In this document: positions 28,901-36,322 of the stretch, piece by piece | Layout of the letters: every line of letters begins with the position of its first letter | Numbering within the stretch: position 1 is the stretch's first letter | Source: Telluria antibiotica | GTDB lineage: Bacteria > Pseudomonadota > Gammaproteobacteria > Burkholderiales > Burkholderiaceae_D | Direction of reading: 5' to 3' | DNA: 64,000 nt | NCBI RefSeq assembly: GCF_011682055.1 | Contig: NZ_JAAQOM010000017.1 | Location: 85,926-149,925, forward strand | Program-made: the position numbers and the translations under genes | The notes under the pieces: model-generated | Database searches by the model: none | Told to the model about the DNA's origin: nothing | The model's input: the letters and a program-made list of their open reading frames with translations, nothing else

Positions 28901-29041
28901 CGTGTCGGCGTCAGCATCGGCGGCGCAAAATTTACCGGCGAGGGCAACGTCGACACGCTGTACAAGGCGGCCGACCTGGCGCTGTATCAGGCCAAGGCGG
29001 CTGGCCGCAACACCTGGCGTATCGCCGGCCCGGTGGTGTGA
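25967..29041 (+). CDS. Two-component-propeller / Y_Y_Y / GGDEF diguanylate cyclase
   Basis: A 1024-residue inner-membrane sensor enzyme. A signal/anchor segment (about 10-35) is followed by periplasmic Reg_prop beta-propeller repeats (about 50-680; recurring units such as GFIWMGTQTGLVRWDG, RLWVGTSAGGLARYD, GSAWLGTRAGLARLP). A Y_Y_Y domain follows (about 690-800, ending SYNNLPPGDYTLQLRSSEPD), then a transmembrane helix (WVPALAALALAALFAGLM), a short coiled coil and a GGDEF domain. GGDEF (939-943) is intact, and RxxD five residues upstream (READ, 930-933) is a product-inhibition site, so it should synthesise c-di-GMP. Start has AAAGGAAAT. It is monocistronic, downstream of the IS remnant. Confidence 0.93.
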   Translation: MLPVALLYRHISVVLAVIVLTALVLFAPASRAADAQEPWTDMAYPSFRHQADTAFAFGTAFAQDHAGFIWMGTQTGLVRWDGVRARRYRADANKPGFLPNGYIQAMLVDREGRLWVGTSAGGLARYDPGRDAFVTIGTGPQGLSNARVSALAEDGDGGIWVGTGGGLERIGADGRVYAAASGAPQVAAASLPQGGVDALLRDAAGGLWIGTRGGLYHRANDRSPLKVVPLAAPGQSEPAVILLRQDSAGHIWVGTRDRGAFSLDADAHPHRVVARDGSLALQVGRIFAMVEKSPGILWFGIEGGGILELDLAHGRTRRILHRADVTDSLYDDEVQALFRARGGQIFVATIQAMSVHDVVPQGFLTIRTIGPDGAKMNAHQLLVRPDGRVWMGTVGGVIRVIDPLRGEVGVIHPRADATGGGLPGGRVLALLNGPGNSVFIGTQQGLFRSDDDGRHVRRVAVPTRPATAAVWALGYRDGVLWVGGLDGVWRLSLGRGGDLTVLRHEEASLGDARVAQILPLPDGSAWLGTRAGLARLPAGGPVELLPTDAADATRVPPGFVSSLALDRQDRLWLATYGNGVAVLERTDRAGRRWFRRIGMAEGLPDSGVNKMVSGRDGAIWLSTDNGLARIDPATLAVRKLGEAEGVHIPTYWGDSGALAANGDILFGAPTGLTVVRPGSLRQRHDNAPVAVTRIVLGERKLPAAPFNLGAKASAILTIAPDDRERGFSLEYTALDFAAPGSKRYSYRLAGFDRDWIDADHVLRRVSYNNLPPGDYTLQLRSSEPDGGAPVQLDVPVRALPMWYQQGWVPALAALALAALFAGLMQARTSLLRRRQRELEAMVAERTSELRATQARLETMAYGDALTGLPNRRLFADEIRRMAAQVQRDGVPFTLLLIDLDHFKHVNDTLGHDAGDALLVEAAERLRHAVREADRVARLGGDEFAVLLAPGSDAAISGQICQRIVGSMARPIQYGAVEMRVGVSIGGAKFTGEGNVDTLYKAADLALYQAKAAGRNTWRIAGPVV

Positions 29042-29127
29042 CTAATATTGCAGCGAAAGCAATGAATCCTGCGGGCGGCTGAGGTGACGGGCAGTATGCT
29101 CGCACCATTCGGCCAGGTGCCCTGTGA

Positions 29128-29580
29128 TCAAAACGGCAGCGGCCGGCTGTGGACGATGCTTTTCATCACGAGGGTCGATCTCAAGCGCAGGACGTTCGGT
29201 AACGTCGACAGGCTGTCGTCGTACAGCTTCTGGAACGCGGCGACATCCGTGGTGACGATGTTCAGGATGTAGTCCGGATCGCCGAACAGGCGCTGCGCCT
29301 GGATGATTTCGGGCACACTCGGCACCGATTCCTCGAAGGTGCGCACGCTGTCCCGGTCAGTTGCCTTCAGGCTGACGAACACGATGGCCGCGAAATTGAG
29401 GCCGACGGCCGCCGGATCGATGGTCGCCCGGTAGTCGGCAATGATCCCCGCGTCTTCCAACGCGCGCACGCGTCGATGGCAGGGAGACAGGCTCAGGCCG
29501 ATGCGTTCTCCCAGGTCGGTGAGAGAAAGTCGCCCGTCCTTTTGAAGTTCCGCAAGAATCTTCCGATCGTAATCATCCAT
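29128..29580 (-). CDS. Lrp/AsnC-family transcriptional regulator
   Basis: A 150-residue regulator: an N-terminal winged helix-turn-helix (DRKILAELQKDGRLSLTDLG, then ERIGLSLSPCHRRVRALEDAG) and a C-terminal RAM ligand-binding domain (FAAIVFVSLKATDRDS to DPDYILNIVTTD). It is divergent from a LysE-type exporter with 82 bases between starts. In this recurrent arrangement the Lrp-type protein activates an amino-acid exporter when its substrate accumulates. Confidence 0.93.
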   Translation of the reverse strand: MDDYDRKILAELQKDGRLSLTDLGERIGLSLSPCHRRVRALEDAGIIADYRATIDPAAVGLNFAAIVFVSLKATDRDSVRTFEESVPSVPEIIQAQRLFGDPDYILNIVTTDVAAFQKLYDDSLSTLPNVLRLRSTLVMKSIVHSRPLPF

Positions 29581-29662
29581 ACGGGAGATGTTGCCTCATC
29601 TGGCCTTTCTTTGCCAAGAGTTAGGCAGCACATTTTTCTGGTACCGCGTTACGCTGTCCGGC

Positions 29663-30280
29663 ATGAATACGCATACGCTCCTGCTGTTTTCCGCCACCGT
29701 GCTGCCGCTGGTGTGCACGCCCGGCCCGGACATCCTCTTCATCGCTTCGCAAGCGATGTCCGGCGGGACGCCGGCCGGCCTGCGCGCCACGACCGGCGTG
29801 CTGCTCGGCTATTGCGTCCATTCCTTTCTCGTTGCGCTCGGCCTCGCTGCCGTCGTGGCGGCGTCGCCCGTCCTGTTCGAGGTGATCCGCTGGGTGGGGA
29901 TCGCGTACCTGGTCTACCTCGCGTCGAAGCTGATCCGGGCGGCGCTGCGCTCCGGCGAACTCGTCGTTTCGCAAGGGCAGGTCACGAACCAGCTCTACAA
30001 GGGTTTCCTCACGTCCCTGCTCAATCCGAAAGGGATGATGGTCTACGTCGCCATCCTGCCCCAGTTCATGGACAGGCGCGGGAGCAATGCCACGCTGCAG
30101 GCGGTCGTCCTGTCGGCGGCCTTCATGTTCTGGTGCGCGGTCGTGTACGCCGCGGTAAGCCTGAGCCTCGGCCGGGTGGGGCGGCGCCGGCTCAGCGGCA
30201 GGCGGCGCCGGATGATCGATGGCTCGGCCGGCGGCATGGTGCTGGTTGCGGCTGGGTTCATGGCCCTCGTGCGTCAATAG
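29663..30280 (+). CDS. LysE/RhtB-family amino-acid exporter
   Basis: A 205-residue inner-membrane protein with about six hydrophobic segments. The family signature PLVCTPGPDILFIASQAMSG follows the first helix, and the KLIRAALRSGE loop and GFLTSLLNPKGMMVYVAILP segment are typical of LysE translocators. The start MNTHTLLLF was chosen over upstream ATGs because it begins directly at the first membrane helix. The likely inducer/regulator is the divergent Lrp-type protein. The exported amino acid cannot be read from sequence. Confidence 0.9.
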   Translation: MNTHTLLLFSATVLPLVCTPGPDILFIASQAMSGGTPAGLRATTGVLLGYCVHSFLVALGLAAVVAASPVLFEVIRWVGIAYLVYLASKLIRAALRSGELVVSQGQVTNQLYKGFLTSLLNPKGMMVYVAILPQFMDRRGSNATLQAVVLSAAFMFWCAVVYAAVSLSLGRVGRRRLSGRRRRMIDGSAGGMVLVAAGFMALVRQ

Positions 30281-30325
30281 TGGATTCCACTTGCGTTCGT
30301 TCGCGGCCGGATCCATAATCGCAAA

Positions 30326-30340
30326 TGAGAATCATTCTCA
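30326..30340. promoter_or_regulatory. Fur box
   Basis: TGAGAATCATTCTCA is a perfect 7-1-7 palindrome, differing from the Fur consensus TGATAATNATTATCA at two symmetric positions. It is flanked by GCAAA and an AATTTGC arm. It lies 20 bases upstream of the start codon at 30361, positioned to repress that gene when iron is plentiful. Confidence 0.8.
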
Positions 30341-30360
30341 ATAATTTGCGAGGAGGTCGT

Positions 30361-30723
30361 ATGGACGATGATCTGCTGGACGAACTGAACACGCCCGCCG
30401 CGCGGCGCACCCCGCGCCACGAATTGCTGGTGGCGGCGTTGCTGCACCTGATGTCGCAATATACGGTAAGCAATGCCGTGAACAATGCGGACGCGTGCGA
30501 CCGCGCGAGCGGCGACGGCCCGTGCGTGAAGCTGGCCTCGGTGATCGAACGCCATTTGAATGCGCTGGCGCGCCTGCCCGATGCCGATCCCGTGCTGCGG
30601 GCCACGTGCGAGCAACTGAGCGTCAAGTGGGCGGGCCTCGTCGACCGCGCGCTGCCGGCGCCCGCGCGGCGTCCGCTGCTGGCGCGCATCCTGGGGCAGG
30701 GCAGGCCGTCCCCGGCAGCCTGA
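30361..30723 (+). CDS. Fur-controlled protein of unknown function
   Basis: A 120-residue cytoplasmic protein with no signal peptide or membrane segment; mostly helical (HELLVAALLHLMSQYTVSNA, LASVIERHLNALARL, DPVLRATCEQLSVKWAGLVD). Three cysteines (ACDRASGDGPC and ATCEQ) could bind metal but show no known motif. The start MDDDLLDEL has GAGGAGG upstream; the ATG at 30325 lies inside the Fur palindrome. I do not recognise the family. The Fur box argues for a role in iron limitation. Confidence 0.75.
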   Translation: MDDDLLDELNTPAARRTPRHELLVAALLHLMSQYTVSNAVNNADACDRASGDGPCVKLASVIERHLNALARLPDADPVLRATCEQLSVKWAGLVDRALPAPARRPLLARILGQGRPSPAA

Positions 30724-30724
30724 A

Positions 30725-31399
30725 TCAGCCCAGCCAGGCCCTGAGTGCCGCTTCGCCGTCCGCGCTGAACGCGAGCACGCGCGAATCGGGCACGCGGCGC
30801 GCCCAGCCCAGTTGCTGGAAGCGCTCCAGCAATGCCGTCCCGAGGGCGCCGGCCAGGTGGTGACGGCGCTCGCTCCAGTCCAGGCAATGGCGGCACAGCG
30901 GGCGCCGGGCGGCACTCGGCAGCGGATCGATGCCGACCTGCGCGACGAGCGCGCGCCCCGCATCCGTGAGCGCGACGCCGCCCGCATCCAGCGCGAACGC
31001 GCCGCGGCGGGCGAGGCCTTCGTAGACAAGCACGCCGAGTTCGCCCGCGAGGTGGTCGTAGCAGACGCGCGCCTTGCGCAGCGCCGGCTCGCGCGGACTG
31101 CTGCGCACGCGCACGGCGCCCGTGCCGAACGCGACGCCCATCATGGACTCCAGCAGCTGGGCGACGTCGGCGTCGGCGATGCGGAAATAGCGGTGCCGGC
31201 CCTGCGCCTCCACGGCCAGCAGCCCCGCTTCGCGCAGCTTGGCCAGGTGCGTGCTGATGGTCTGGCGCGTGACGCCGGCGGCGTCGGCCAGTTCGGTCGC
31301 CGTCAGTGCCATGCCGCTCATCAGCACGTTCAGCACCTCGGCGCGGGCCTGGTCGCCGATCAGGGCGGCGATGTTGGCGATGTTCGGTCCGTCTTTCAT
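30725..31399 (-). CDS. ArsR-family transcriptional regulator
   Basis: A 224-residue regulator with an N-terminal ArsR-type winged helix: IAALIGDQARAEVLNVLMSG, TATELADAAGVTRQTISTHL, KLREAGLLAVEAQGRHRYFR. Residues 100-224 form a second domain with a CYDHLAGELGVLVYEGL segment and a Cys pair (RPLCRHCLDWSERRHHLAG), a layout common in a subgroup of ArsR-like proteins next to NIPSNAP/monooxygenase genes. It is divergent from the NIPSNAP gene (starts 74 bases apart) and probably regulates it. Confidence 0.9.
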   Translation of the reverse strand: MKDGPNIANIAALIGDQARAEVLNVLMSGMALTATELADAAGVTRQTISTHLAKLREAGLLAVEAQGRHRYFRIADADVAQLLESMMGVAFGTGAVRVRSSPREPALRKARVCYDHLAGELGVLVYEGLARRGAFALDAGGVALTDAGRALVAQVGIDPLPSAARRPLCRHCLDWSERRHHLAGALGTALLERFQQLGWARRVPDSRVLAFSADGEAALRAWLG

Positions 31400-31472
31400 T
31401 GTTCGATCTTAGCCGAAGCATCGGGCCGGGGCCAGCCGCTACGATGGCATTTCAACGACACGAGGAGCCATC

Positions 31473-31790
31473 ATGCCCATCACCTGCTTCATCCGCTACG
31501 AGATCGACCCCGTCCAGCGCGACGCCTTCCGCCAGTATGCCGAGAACTGGGGCCGCATCATCCCGCGCCTCGGCGGCCGCCTGCTCGGCTACTTCCTGCC
31601 GCACGAGGGCACGAATTACGAGGCGTGGGGCCTCGTCGGCTTCGACAGCCTGGCCGCGTACGAAGCCTACCGGCAGCGCCTGAAGGAAGACGGCGAGGCG
31701 CGCGCGAACTTCGCTTTCGCGCGCGAGCAGCGCTTCATCCTGCGCGAGGAGCGCACGTTCACGGAACCGGTGGAAGGTACGTTGCCATGA
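31473..31790 (+). CDS. NIPSNAP-family protein
   Basis: A 105-residue dimeric alpha/beta-barrel-type protein (ITCFIRYEIDPVQRDAFRQY, AENWGRIIPRLGG, LLGYFLPHEGTNYEAWGLVG, FDSLAAYEAYRQRL). The family is of unknown biochemical function and structurally related to small monooxygenases. The gene overlaps the next by four bases and is divergent from the ArsR-type regulator, forming a small regulated operon. Confidence 0.88.
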   Translation: MPITCFIRYEIDPVQRDAFRQYAENWGRIIPRLGGRLLGYFLPHEGTNYEAWGLVGFDSLAAYEAYRQRLKEDGEARANFAFAREQRFILREERTFTEPVEGTLP

Positions 31791-32131
31791 TGGCCGTGAT
31801 CTTCGAGGTCGAGCCCGACCCCGCGCGGCGCCAGGACTATCTCGACGCGGCCGCCGCGCTGCGCGCCGAGCTGGAAGCGATCGACGGCTTCGTCTCCATC
31901 GAGCGGTTCGCGTCGCTCGCGCAGCCGAAGAAGATCCTGTCGCTGTCGTTCTGGCGCGACGAGGAGGCCGTCAAGCGCTGGCGCACGTTGCCTTCGCACC
32001 GCGCGATGCAAACGGCGGGCCGCGCCGGCATCTTCCGCGGCTACCGCCTGCGCGTGGCCGCCGTCGTGCGCGACTACGGCATGCACGACCGCGCCGAAGC
32101 GCCGCCAGACGCGCGGGCCGTGCACGGTTGA
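31787..32131 (+). CDS. Antibiotic-biosynthesis-monooxygenase-like protein
   Basis: A 114-residue ABM-domain protein: MAVIFEVEPDPARRQDYLDA, then ELEAIDGFVSIERFASL and the helix WRDEEAVKRWRTLPSHRAMQ. The family comprises small heme-degrading or quinol-type monooxygenases, many of unknown substrate. Starts as ATGATG within the NIPSNAP stop (coupled). The last 20 residues are outside the domain. It may act with the NIPSNAP protein as a related barrel. Confidence 0.85.
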   Translation: MMAVIFEVEPDPARRQDYLDAAAALRAELEAIDGFVSIERFASLAQPKKILSLSFWRDEEAVKRWRTLPSHRAMQTAGRAGIFRGYRLRVAAVVRDYGMHDRAEAPPDARAVHG

Positions 32132-32135
32132 GGCC

Positions 32136-32582
32136 TCATTCCTTGATCTCGGGCTCGACGAGTTGCGCGAGAAGCTGCAGCGATTCCTGCCAGCCGAGGT
32201 AGCACATCTCGACGGGAATCGCGGCGGGAATCCCTTCCTGCTTGACCTTGATTTCGACGCCGCAGAACACATCGCGCAGCTGCACGGTCGTCTGCATGCG
32301 GCCGGGCAGGTTCGGATCGTCGAATTCGGCCGTGTAGACGAGGCGCGCACCCGGTTCCAGGGCCAGGTATTCGCCGCCGAACGAGTGGCCACCGCCCGTC
32401 GTGAAATTCGTGAACGACATCTTGTAGCGCCCGCCGACGCGGCTGTCCTGCTCGTGCACGGTGCAGGTGAAGCCGTGCGGCGGCAGCCATTTGGCGACGG
32501 CGGCGGGCGTGAGGAAGGCGCGGTAGACGCGGTCGGCGGTGGATTTCAAAACGCGGTGCAGCTCGACGGTATTCGTGGACAT
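32136..32582 (-). CDS. SRPBCC / AHSA1-family protein
   Basis: A 148-residue START-like protein with the AHSA1 pattern: VELHRVLKSTADRVYRAFLT, AAVAKWLPPHGFTCTVHEQD, GGRYKMSFTNFTTG, and the C-terminal helix GWQESLQLLAQLVEPEI. It binds small hydrophobic ligands or acts as a co-chaperone-like domain; no substrate is evident. The start MSTNTVELHR gives the normal length. It lies 94 bases downstream of the VWA gene on the same strand; co-transcription is possible but not shown. Confidence 0.85.
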   Translation of the reverse strand: MSTNTVELHRVLKSTADRVYRAFLTPAAVAKWLPPHGFTCTVHEQDSRVGGRYKMSFTNFTTGGGHSFGGEYLALEPGARLVYTAEFDDPNLPGRMQTTVQLRDVFCGVEIKVKQEGIPAAIPVEMCYLGWQESLQLLAQLVEPEIKE

Positions 32583-32676
32583 GATGGTTTCCTTGGCGTG
32601 AGTGGCAGAGGACGTCCCTCTGATGCTACGACGAACGACATGCCGCCGGATCGACAACGCGGGGCAAACTCAATAT

Positions 32677-33858
32677 CTATTTGCTGAGCAGCCGCATCGC
32701 CCGTTCCAGTCCGTCGATCGTCACGGGGAACATGCGGTTGCCCATGATCTGGCGGATGACGGTGATCGACTGCCGGTACTGCCACAAATGCTCGGGCTCC
32801 GGATTCAGCCACGCGAACTTGGGGAACGCATGGCAGAAGCGCGCAAGCCATTCCGCGCCTGCTTCGTCGTTCGCGTATTCGACGGAGCCGCCCGGCGCGA
32901 GGATCTCGTATGGGCTCATGGTGGCGTCGCCGACGAAGATCAGCCGGGTGTCGGGCGGGTACGTGCGCAGCACGTCCCACGTGGGGAAGCGCTCGGCGTG
33001 GCGGCGGCGGTTGTTCTTCCACAGGTGGTCGTAGACGCAGTTGTGAAAATAGTAGAACTCCATGTGCTTGAACTCGGCCTTCGCCGCCGAGAACAGCTCC
33101 TCCGCGCGCTCGATGTGGTCGTCCATCGTGCCGCCCACGTCCAACAGCATCAGCACCTTGATGCGGTTGCGCCGCTCCGGCTGCATCTTGATGTCGAGCC
33201 AGCCCGCGTTGTTGGCGGTTGAGCGGATCGTCTCGTCCAGCGCCAGCTCGTCGGGCGCGCCCTGGCGCGCGAAGCGGCGCAGGCGGCGCAGCGCCACCTT
33301 GATGTTGCGGATGCCCAGTTCGCGCTCGCCATCGTAGTCGCGGTAGGTGCGCTGGTCCCACACTTTTACTGCACTGCGGTTGCCTCCCCGCATTTTCTCT
33401 TCCTTGCCGATGCGGATGCCTTGAGGGTTGGTGCCGCCATTGCCGAACGGGGACGTGCCGCCCGTGCCGATCCACTTGTTGCCGCCTTCGTGGCGCTCCT
33501 TCTGCTCCTTCAACAGTTCCTGCAGACGAGACATCAGCTTGTCGTAGCCGAGCTTCTGCAGCTCTGCTTTCTGTTCCGGCGTCAGCTCGCGCCCCAGCCG
33601 CTTGATCAGCCAATCCAGCGGAATGTCGGCCTTGGCGTCGAACACCGTCTCGATGCCCTTGAAGAAGGCGCCGAACGCGCGGTCGAACTTGTCGAAATGG
33701 GCTTCGTCCTTCACCAGGGTGAGGCGCGCGAGATAGTAGAACTCGTCGAGCGACGGCGCGATCACCTGCTTCTGCAGCGCTTCCAGCAGCGTGAGGAATT
33801 CCTTGATCGAGACGGGGACTTTCGCGTCGCGCAGGGTGAAGAAGAAGTCGATCAGCAT
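32677..33858 (-). CDS. VWA-domain protein (CoxE-like), MoxR partner
   Basis: A 393-residue protein. The N-terminal half is helical (MLIDFFFTLRDAKVPVSIKE). The C-terminal half is a CoxE-like von Willebrand A domain with a modified MIDAS: the expected DxSxS loop reads MLLDVGGTMDDH, followed by PPDTRLIFVGDATMS. MoxR ATPases with VWA proteins act as chaperone pairs in metal-cofactor insertion or envelope stress. The MoxR gene lies just upstream with a GNAT gene between; 10 bases separate this start from the GNAT stop. Confidence 0.88.
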   Translation of the reverse strand: MLIDFFFTLRDAKVPVSIKEFLTLLEALQKQVIAPSLDEFYYLARLTLVKDEAHFDKFDRAFGAFFKGIETVFDAKADIPLDWLIKRLGRELTPEQKAELQKLGYDKLMSRLQELLKEQKERHEGGNKWIGTGGTSPFGNGGTNPQGIRIGKEEKMRGGNRSAVKVWDQRTYRDYDGERELGIRNIKVALRRLRRFARQGAPDELALDETIRSTANNAGWLDIKMQPERRNRIKVLMLLDVGGTMDDHIERAEELFSAAKAEFKHMEFYYFHNCVYDHLWKNNRRRHAERFPTWDVLRTYPPDTRLIFVGDATMSPYEILAPGGSVEYANDEAGAEWLARFCHAFPKFAWLNPEPEHLWQYRQSITVIRQIMGNRMFPVTIDGLERAMRLLSK

Positions 33859-33868
33859 GCGCGCCTCG

Positions 33869-34456
33869 TTACTTTGCGTGGCGCGCCAGGCGGTAGTGCA
33901 GGTGCGACTTGATTTCAATCCACTCGCCGCGCACGATGCTGTACATGACCGTGTCGCGCACGGTCCCGTCGCGGCGCGGCGCGTGGTGGCGGATCACGCC
34001 ATCCTTCTTCGCACCCAGGCGCTCGATGGCGGCCTGCGACGCGTAGTTGAAGTTATCGGTGCGCAGCCCGACGACGGCGCCGCCCAAGGTGTCGAACGCG
34101 TGCGACAGCAGCAGGAGTTTGCAGCTCGTATTGACGTGGCTTTTCTGGCGGCTCTTCGCGTACCACGTGTAGCCGATCTCCACGCGGTCGATGGCGGGCA
34201 TGATGTCGTGGTAGCTGGTGGTGCCGATCACGGTGTCGGTCGAGGCGTCGACGACGGCGAACGCGAGGCGATTGGTCATCTCCAGCGCCGTGCGGACATA
34301 GGTTTCCGTCTCGTGCGGTGCCGGGACGGACGTGACGCGCAGGTTCCACAGCTCGCCGTCGCCGGCCGCCGCGCGCAGGCCCTCCACGTGGTGCAGGCCG
34401 AGCGGCTCGAGGCGCACGCCGTTGAATTCGAGGGTGACGGGATCGACGTGGATCAT
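33869..34456 (-). CDS. GNAT acetyltransferase (RimJ/RimL type) inside the MoxR-VWA operon
   Basis: A 195-residue acetyltransferase of the RimJ/RimL subgroup: VTLEFNGVRLEPLGLHHVEG, IGTTSYHDIMPAIDRVEIGY, YAKSRQKSHVNTSCKLLLLS and the NFNYASQAAIERLGAKKDGV segment that ends the fold. The ATG overlaps the stop of the MoxR gene (ATGA) and the stop lies ten bases before the VWA start, so it is co-translated with both. The substrate is unknown; the operon position raises the idea that it modifies a target of the chaperone pair. Confidence 0.88.
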   Translation of the reverse strand: MIHVDPVTLEFNGVRLEPLGLHHVEGLRAAAGDGELWNLRVTSVPAPHETETYVRTALEMTNRLAFAVVDASTDTVIGTTSYHDIMPAIDRVEIGYTWYAKSRQKSHVNTSCKLLLLSHAFDTLGGAVVGLRTDNFNYASQAAIERLGAKKDGVIRHHAPRRDGTVRDTVMYSIVRGEWIEIKSHLHYRLARHAK

Positions 34457-35307
34457 CGGTTGTGCCTCGCCATCGCCACGAGGCGTTCGAACAGGCTCAC
34501 GTCCTGCTCGTTCTTCAGCAGGGCGCCGGCCAGCGGCGGCACGATCGCCTTGCCGTCCTGGCTGCGCAGGATCTCGGGCGGAATGTCTTCGGCAAGCAGC
34601 AACTTCAGCCAGTCGAGGAATTCCGACGTCGACGGCTTTTTCTTCAGGCCCGGCACGTCGCGCAGTTCGTAGAAGCTTTGCAGCGCGGCGGACAGCAGGT
34701 CGGCCTTCAAGGTCGGATAGTGGACCTGCACGATGTCCGCCATCGTGTCGCGGTCGGGGAATTTAATGTAGTGGAAGAAGCAGCGGCGCAGGAAGGCGTC
34801 CGGCAGGTCCTTCTCGTTGTTCGACGTGATGATGACGAGCGGGCGGTGCTTCGCGACGACCATCTCGCGCGTCTCGTACACGTAGAACTCCATGCGATCC
34901 AGCTCGCGCAGCAGGTCGTTGGGGAATTCGATGTCGGCCTTGTCGATCTCGTCGATCAGGAGGACGACGGGCTCCGGTGCCGTGAACGCCTGCCACAGCA
35001 CGCCCTTGACGATGTAGTTGTGGATGTCGCGCACGCGCTCGTCGCCCAGCTGCGAATCGCGCAGGCGCGAGACGGCGTCGTATTCGTACAGGCCCTGCTG
35101 GGCCTTCGTCGTGGACTTGATGTGCCACTGCAGCAGCGGCATGTTCAGGGCGGCCGCCACTTCCTCGGCGAGCATCGTCTTGCCGGTGCCGGGTTCGCCC
35201 TTGATGAGCAGCGGGCGGGCGAGGGTGAGGGCGGCGTTGACCGCCAGTTTCAGGTCGTCGGTGGCGACATAGTTATCGCTGCCTTCGAAGCGTCGGGGTG
35301 CGTGCAT
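34453..35307 (-). CDS. MoxR-family AAA+ ATPase
   Basis: A 284-residue AAA+ ATPase: Walker A LIKGEPGTGKTMLAEEVA, Walker B VVLLIDEIDKADIEFPNDLL, sensor 1 PLVIITSNNEKDLPDAFLRR with arginine finger, and a C-terminal lid domain. MoxR proteins work with VWA-domain partners to remodel target proteins. The gene heads a MoxR/GNAT/VWA operon. The start MHAPRRFEGSDNY has weak ribosome-site support (no clear GGAG), but upstream sequence lacks coding character. Confidence 0.92.
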   Translation of the reverse strand: MHAPRRFEGSDNYVATDDLKLAVNAALTLARPLLIKGEPGTGKTMLAEEVAAALNMPLLQWHIKSTTKAQQGLYEYDAVSRLRDSQLGDERVRDIHNYIVKGVLWQAFTAPEPVVLLIDEIDKADIEFPNDLLRELDRMEFYVYETREMVVAKHRPLVIITSNNEKDLPDAFLRRCFFHYIKFPDRDTMADIVQVHYPTLKADLLSAALQSFYELRDVPGLKKKPSTSEFLDWLKLLLAEDIPPEILRSQDGKAIVPPLAGALLKNEQDVSLFERLVAMARHNR

Positions 35308-35542
35308 GGGCCTGGACCGGTCGTAGGGAAATGCCAATGAGTATATGACAGAACGCGGGGGCGCGAAGGCCGCCCATGCTGCGGTGCCCAATGGACTCGA
35401 CCATATTCTTCGGATAGAATCGGCCGGCTCGTAATATAAATGCCAAGTGTTTTGCAGTCGCAGTACCGGGGGTCTCGAAAACCTGCTGCCGCCGCACGGG
35501 TCGCAAGGCGCCCTATCGATTCAACCCAACGATAGGTCATCC

Positions 35543-35881
35543 ATGAAAATTTCAACCGCTTTACTCGTGCTTGCCGCCGGCGCCTCGATGGCCGGCACGG
35601 CCGGCGCGGCCGACATCGTCGGCAATCCGAAGGCAGCACCCAACAAGATCGAGATGTGTATCGGCTGCCACGGCATCCCCGAATACAAGGGCAGCTTCCC
35701 CGAAGTCTATCGCGTACCGAAGATCGGCGGACAGTCGGCCAAGTACATCGAAGCCGCGCTGCAGGCGTACAAGAAGGGCGACCGCAACCACCCGTCCATG
35801 CACGGCATCGCGGCCAGCCTGTCCGACCAGGACATCGCCGACATCGCCGCGTACTACTCGCAACAGACCCCGTCCAAGTAA
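35543..35881 (+). CDS. Periplasmic cytochrome c (class I)
   Basis: A 112-residue mono-heme cytochrome. Signal peptide to GTAGAAD (residue ~23), then CIGCH heme-binding motif (EMCIGCHGIPEYKG), and the distal Met near HPSMHGIAASLSDQD in the C-terminal helix pair (DIADIAAYYSQQTP). It belongs to the small cytochromes often found as a pair. The next gene, another cytochrome c, starts ten bases later, so they form an operon ending at the terminator at 36265. Confidence 0.92.
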   Translation: MKISTALLVLAAGASMAGTAGAADIVGNPKAAPNKIEMCIGCHGIPEYKGSFPEVYRVPKIGGQSAKYIEAALQAYKKGDRNHPSMHGIAASLSDQDIADIAAYYSQQTPSK

Positions 35882-35891
35882 GGAGCGCGCC

Positions 35892-36248
35892 ATGAACAAA
35901 CTGATCGTCGCGCTGTCCCTGGGCGCCGCAACCCTCGCCTTGTCCGGCCAGGCCCTCGCATCGGGCGATGCCGCCAACGGCGCCGCACTGGCGAAAAAAT
36001 ACAACTGCGCGTCGTGCCACGGCGCCGACTTCAAGACGCCGATCGACCCGAGCTATCCCAAGCTGGCCGGCCAGCACGGCGACTACCTCGTGCACGCGCT
36101 GACCGCGTACAAGCGCGGCAACAAGGCAGCCAACGGCCGCAACAACGCGATCATGGCCGGCATGGCCCAGCCGCTGTCCGATCGCGACATGGCGGACATC
36201 GCCGCCTACCTGGAAAGCCTGCCCGGACCGCTCGTCACGAAACGCTGA
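35892..36248 (+). CDS. Periplasmic cytochrome c (class I), second of the pair
   Basis: A 118-residue mono-heme cytochrome: signal peptide to QALASGD (residue ~24), heme motif CASCH in YNCASCHGADFKTP, and an axial Met in AIMAGMAQPLSDRDMADIAA. It resembles cytochrome c4/c553-type donors for terminal oxidases. AGGAGCGCGCC precedes the ATG. The role as an electron shuttle is inferred from the family. Confidence 0.92.
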   Translation: MNKLIVALSLGAATLALSGQALASGDAANGAALAKKYNCASCHGADFKTPIDPSYPKLAGQHGDYLVHALTAYKRGNKAANGRNNAIMAGMAQPLSDRDMADIAAYLESLPGPLVTKR

Positions 36249-36264
36249 ACGGGGCGCGCCCATG

Positions 36265-36307
36265 AAAAATCCCTCGCGCCGGCACGTCCGGGACGAGGGA
36301 TTTTTTT
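36265..36307. terminator. Intrinsic terminator between the cytochrome pair and DUF1841 gene
   Basis: Arms AAAAATCCCTCG (36265-36276) and CGAGGGATTTTT (36294-36305) with further T residues. It serves the cytochrome operon and, by its A/T symmetry, the convergent DUF1841 gene. Confidence 0.88.
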
Positions 36308-36322
36308 CGTGCGGAGGTCCGC

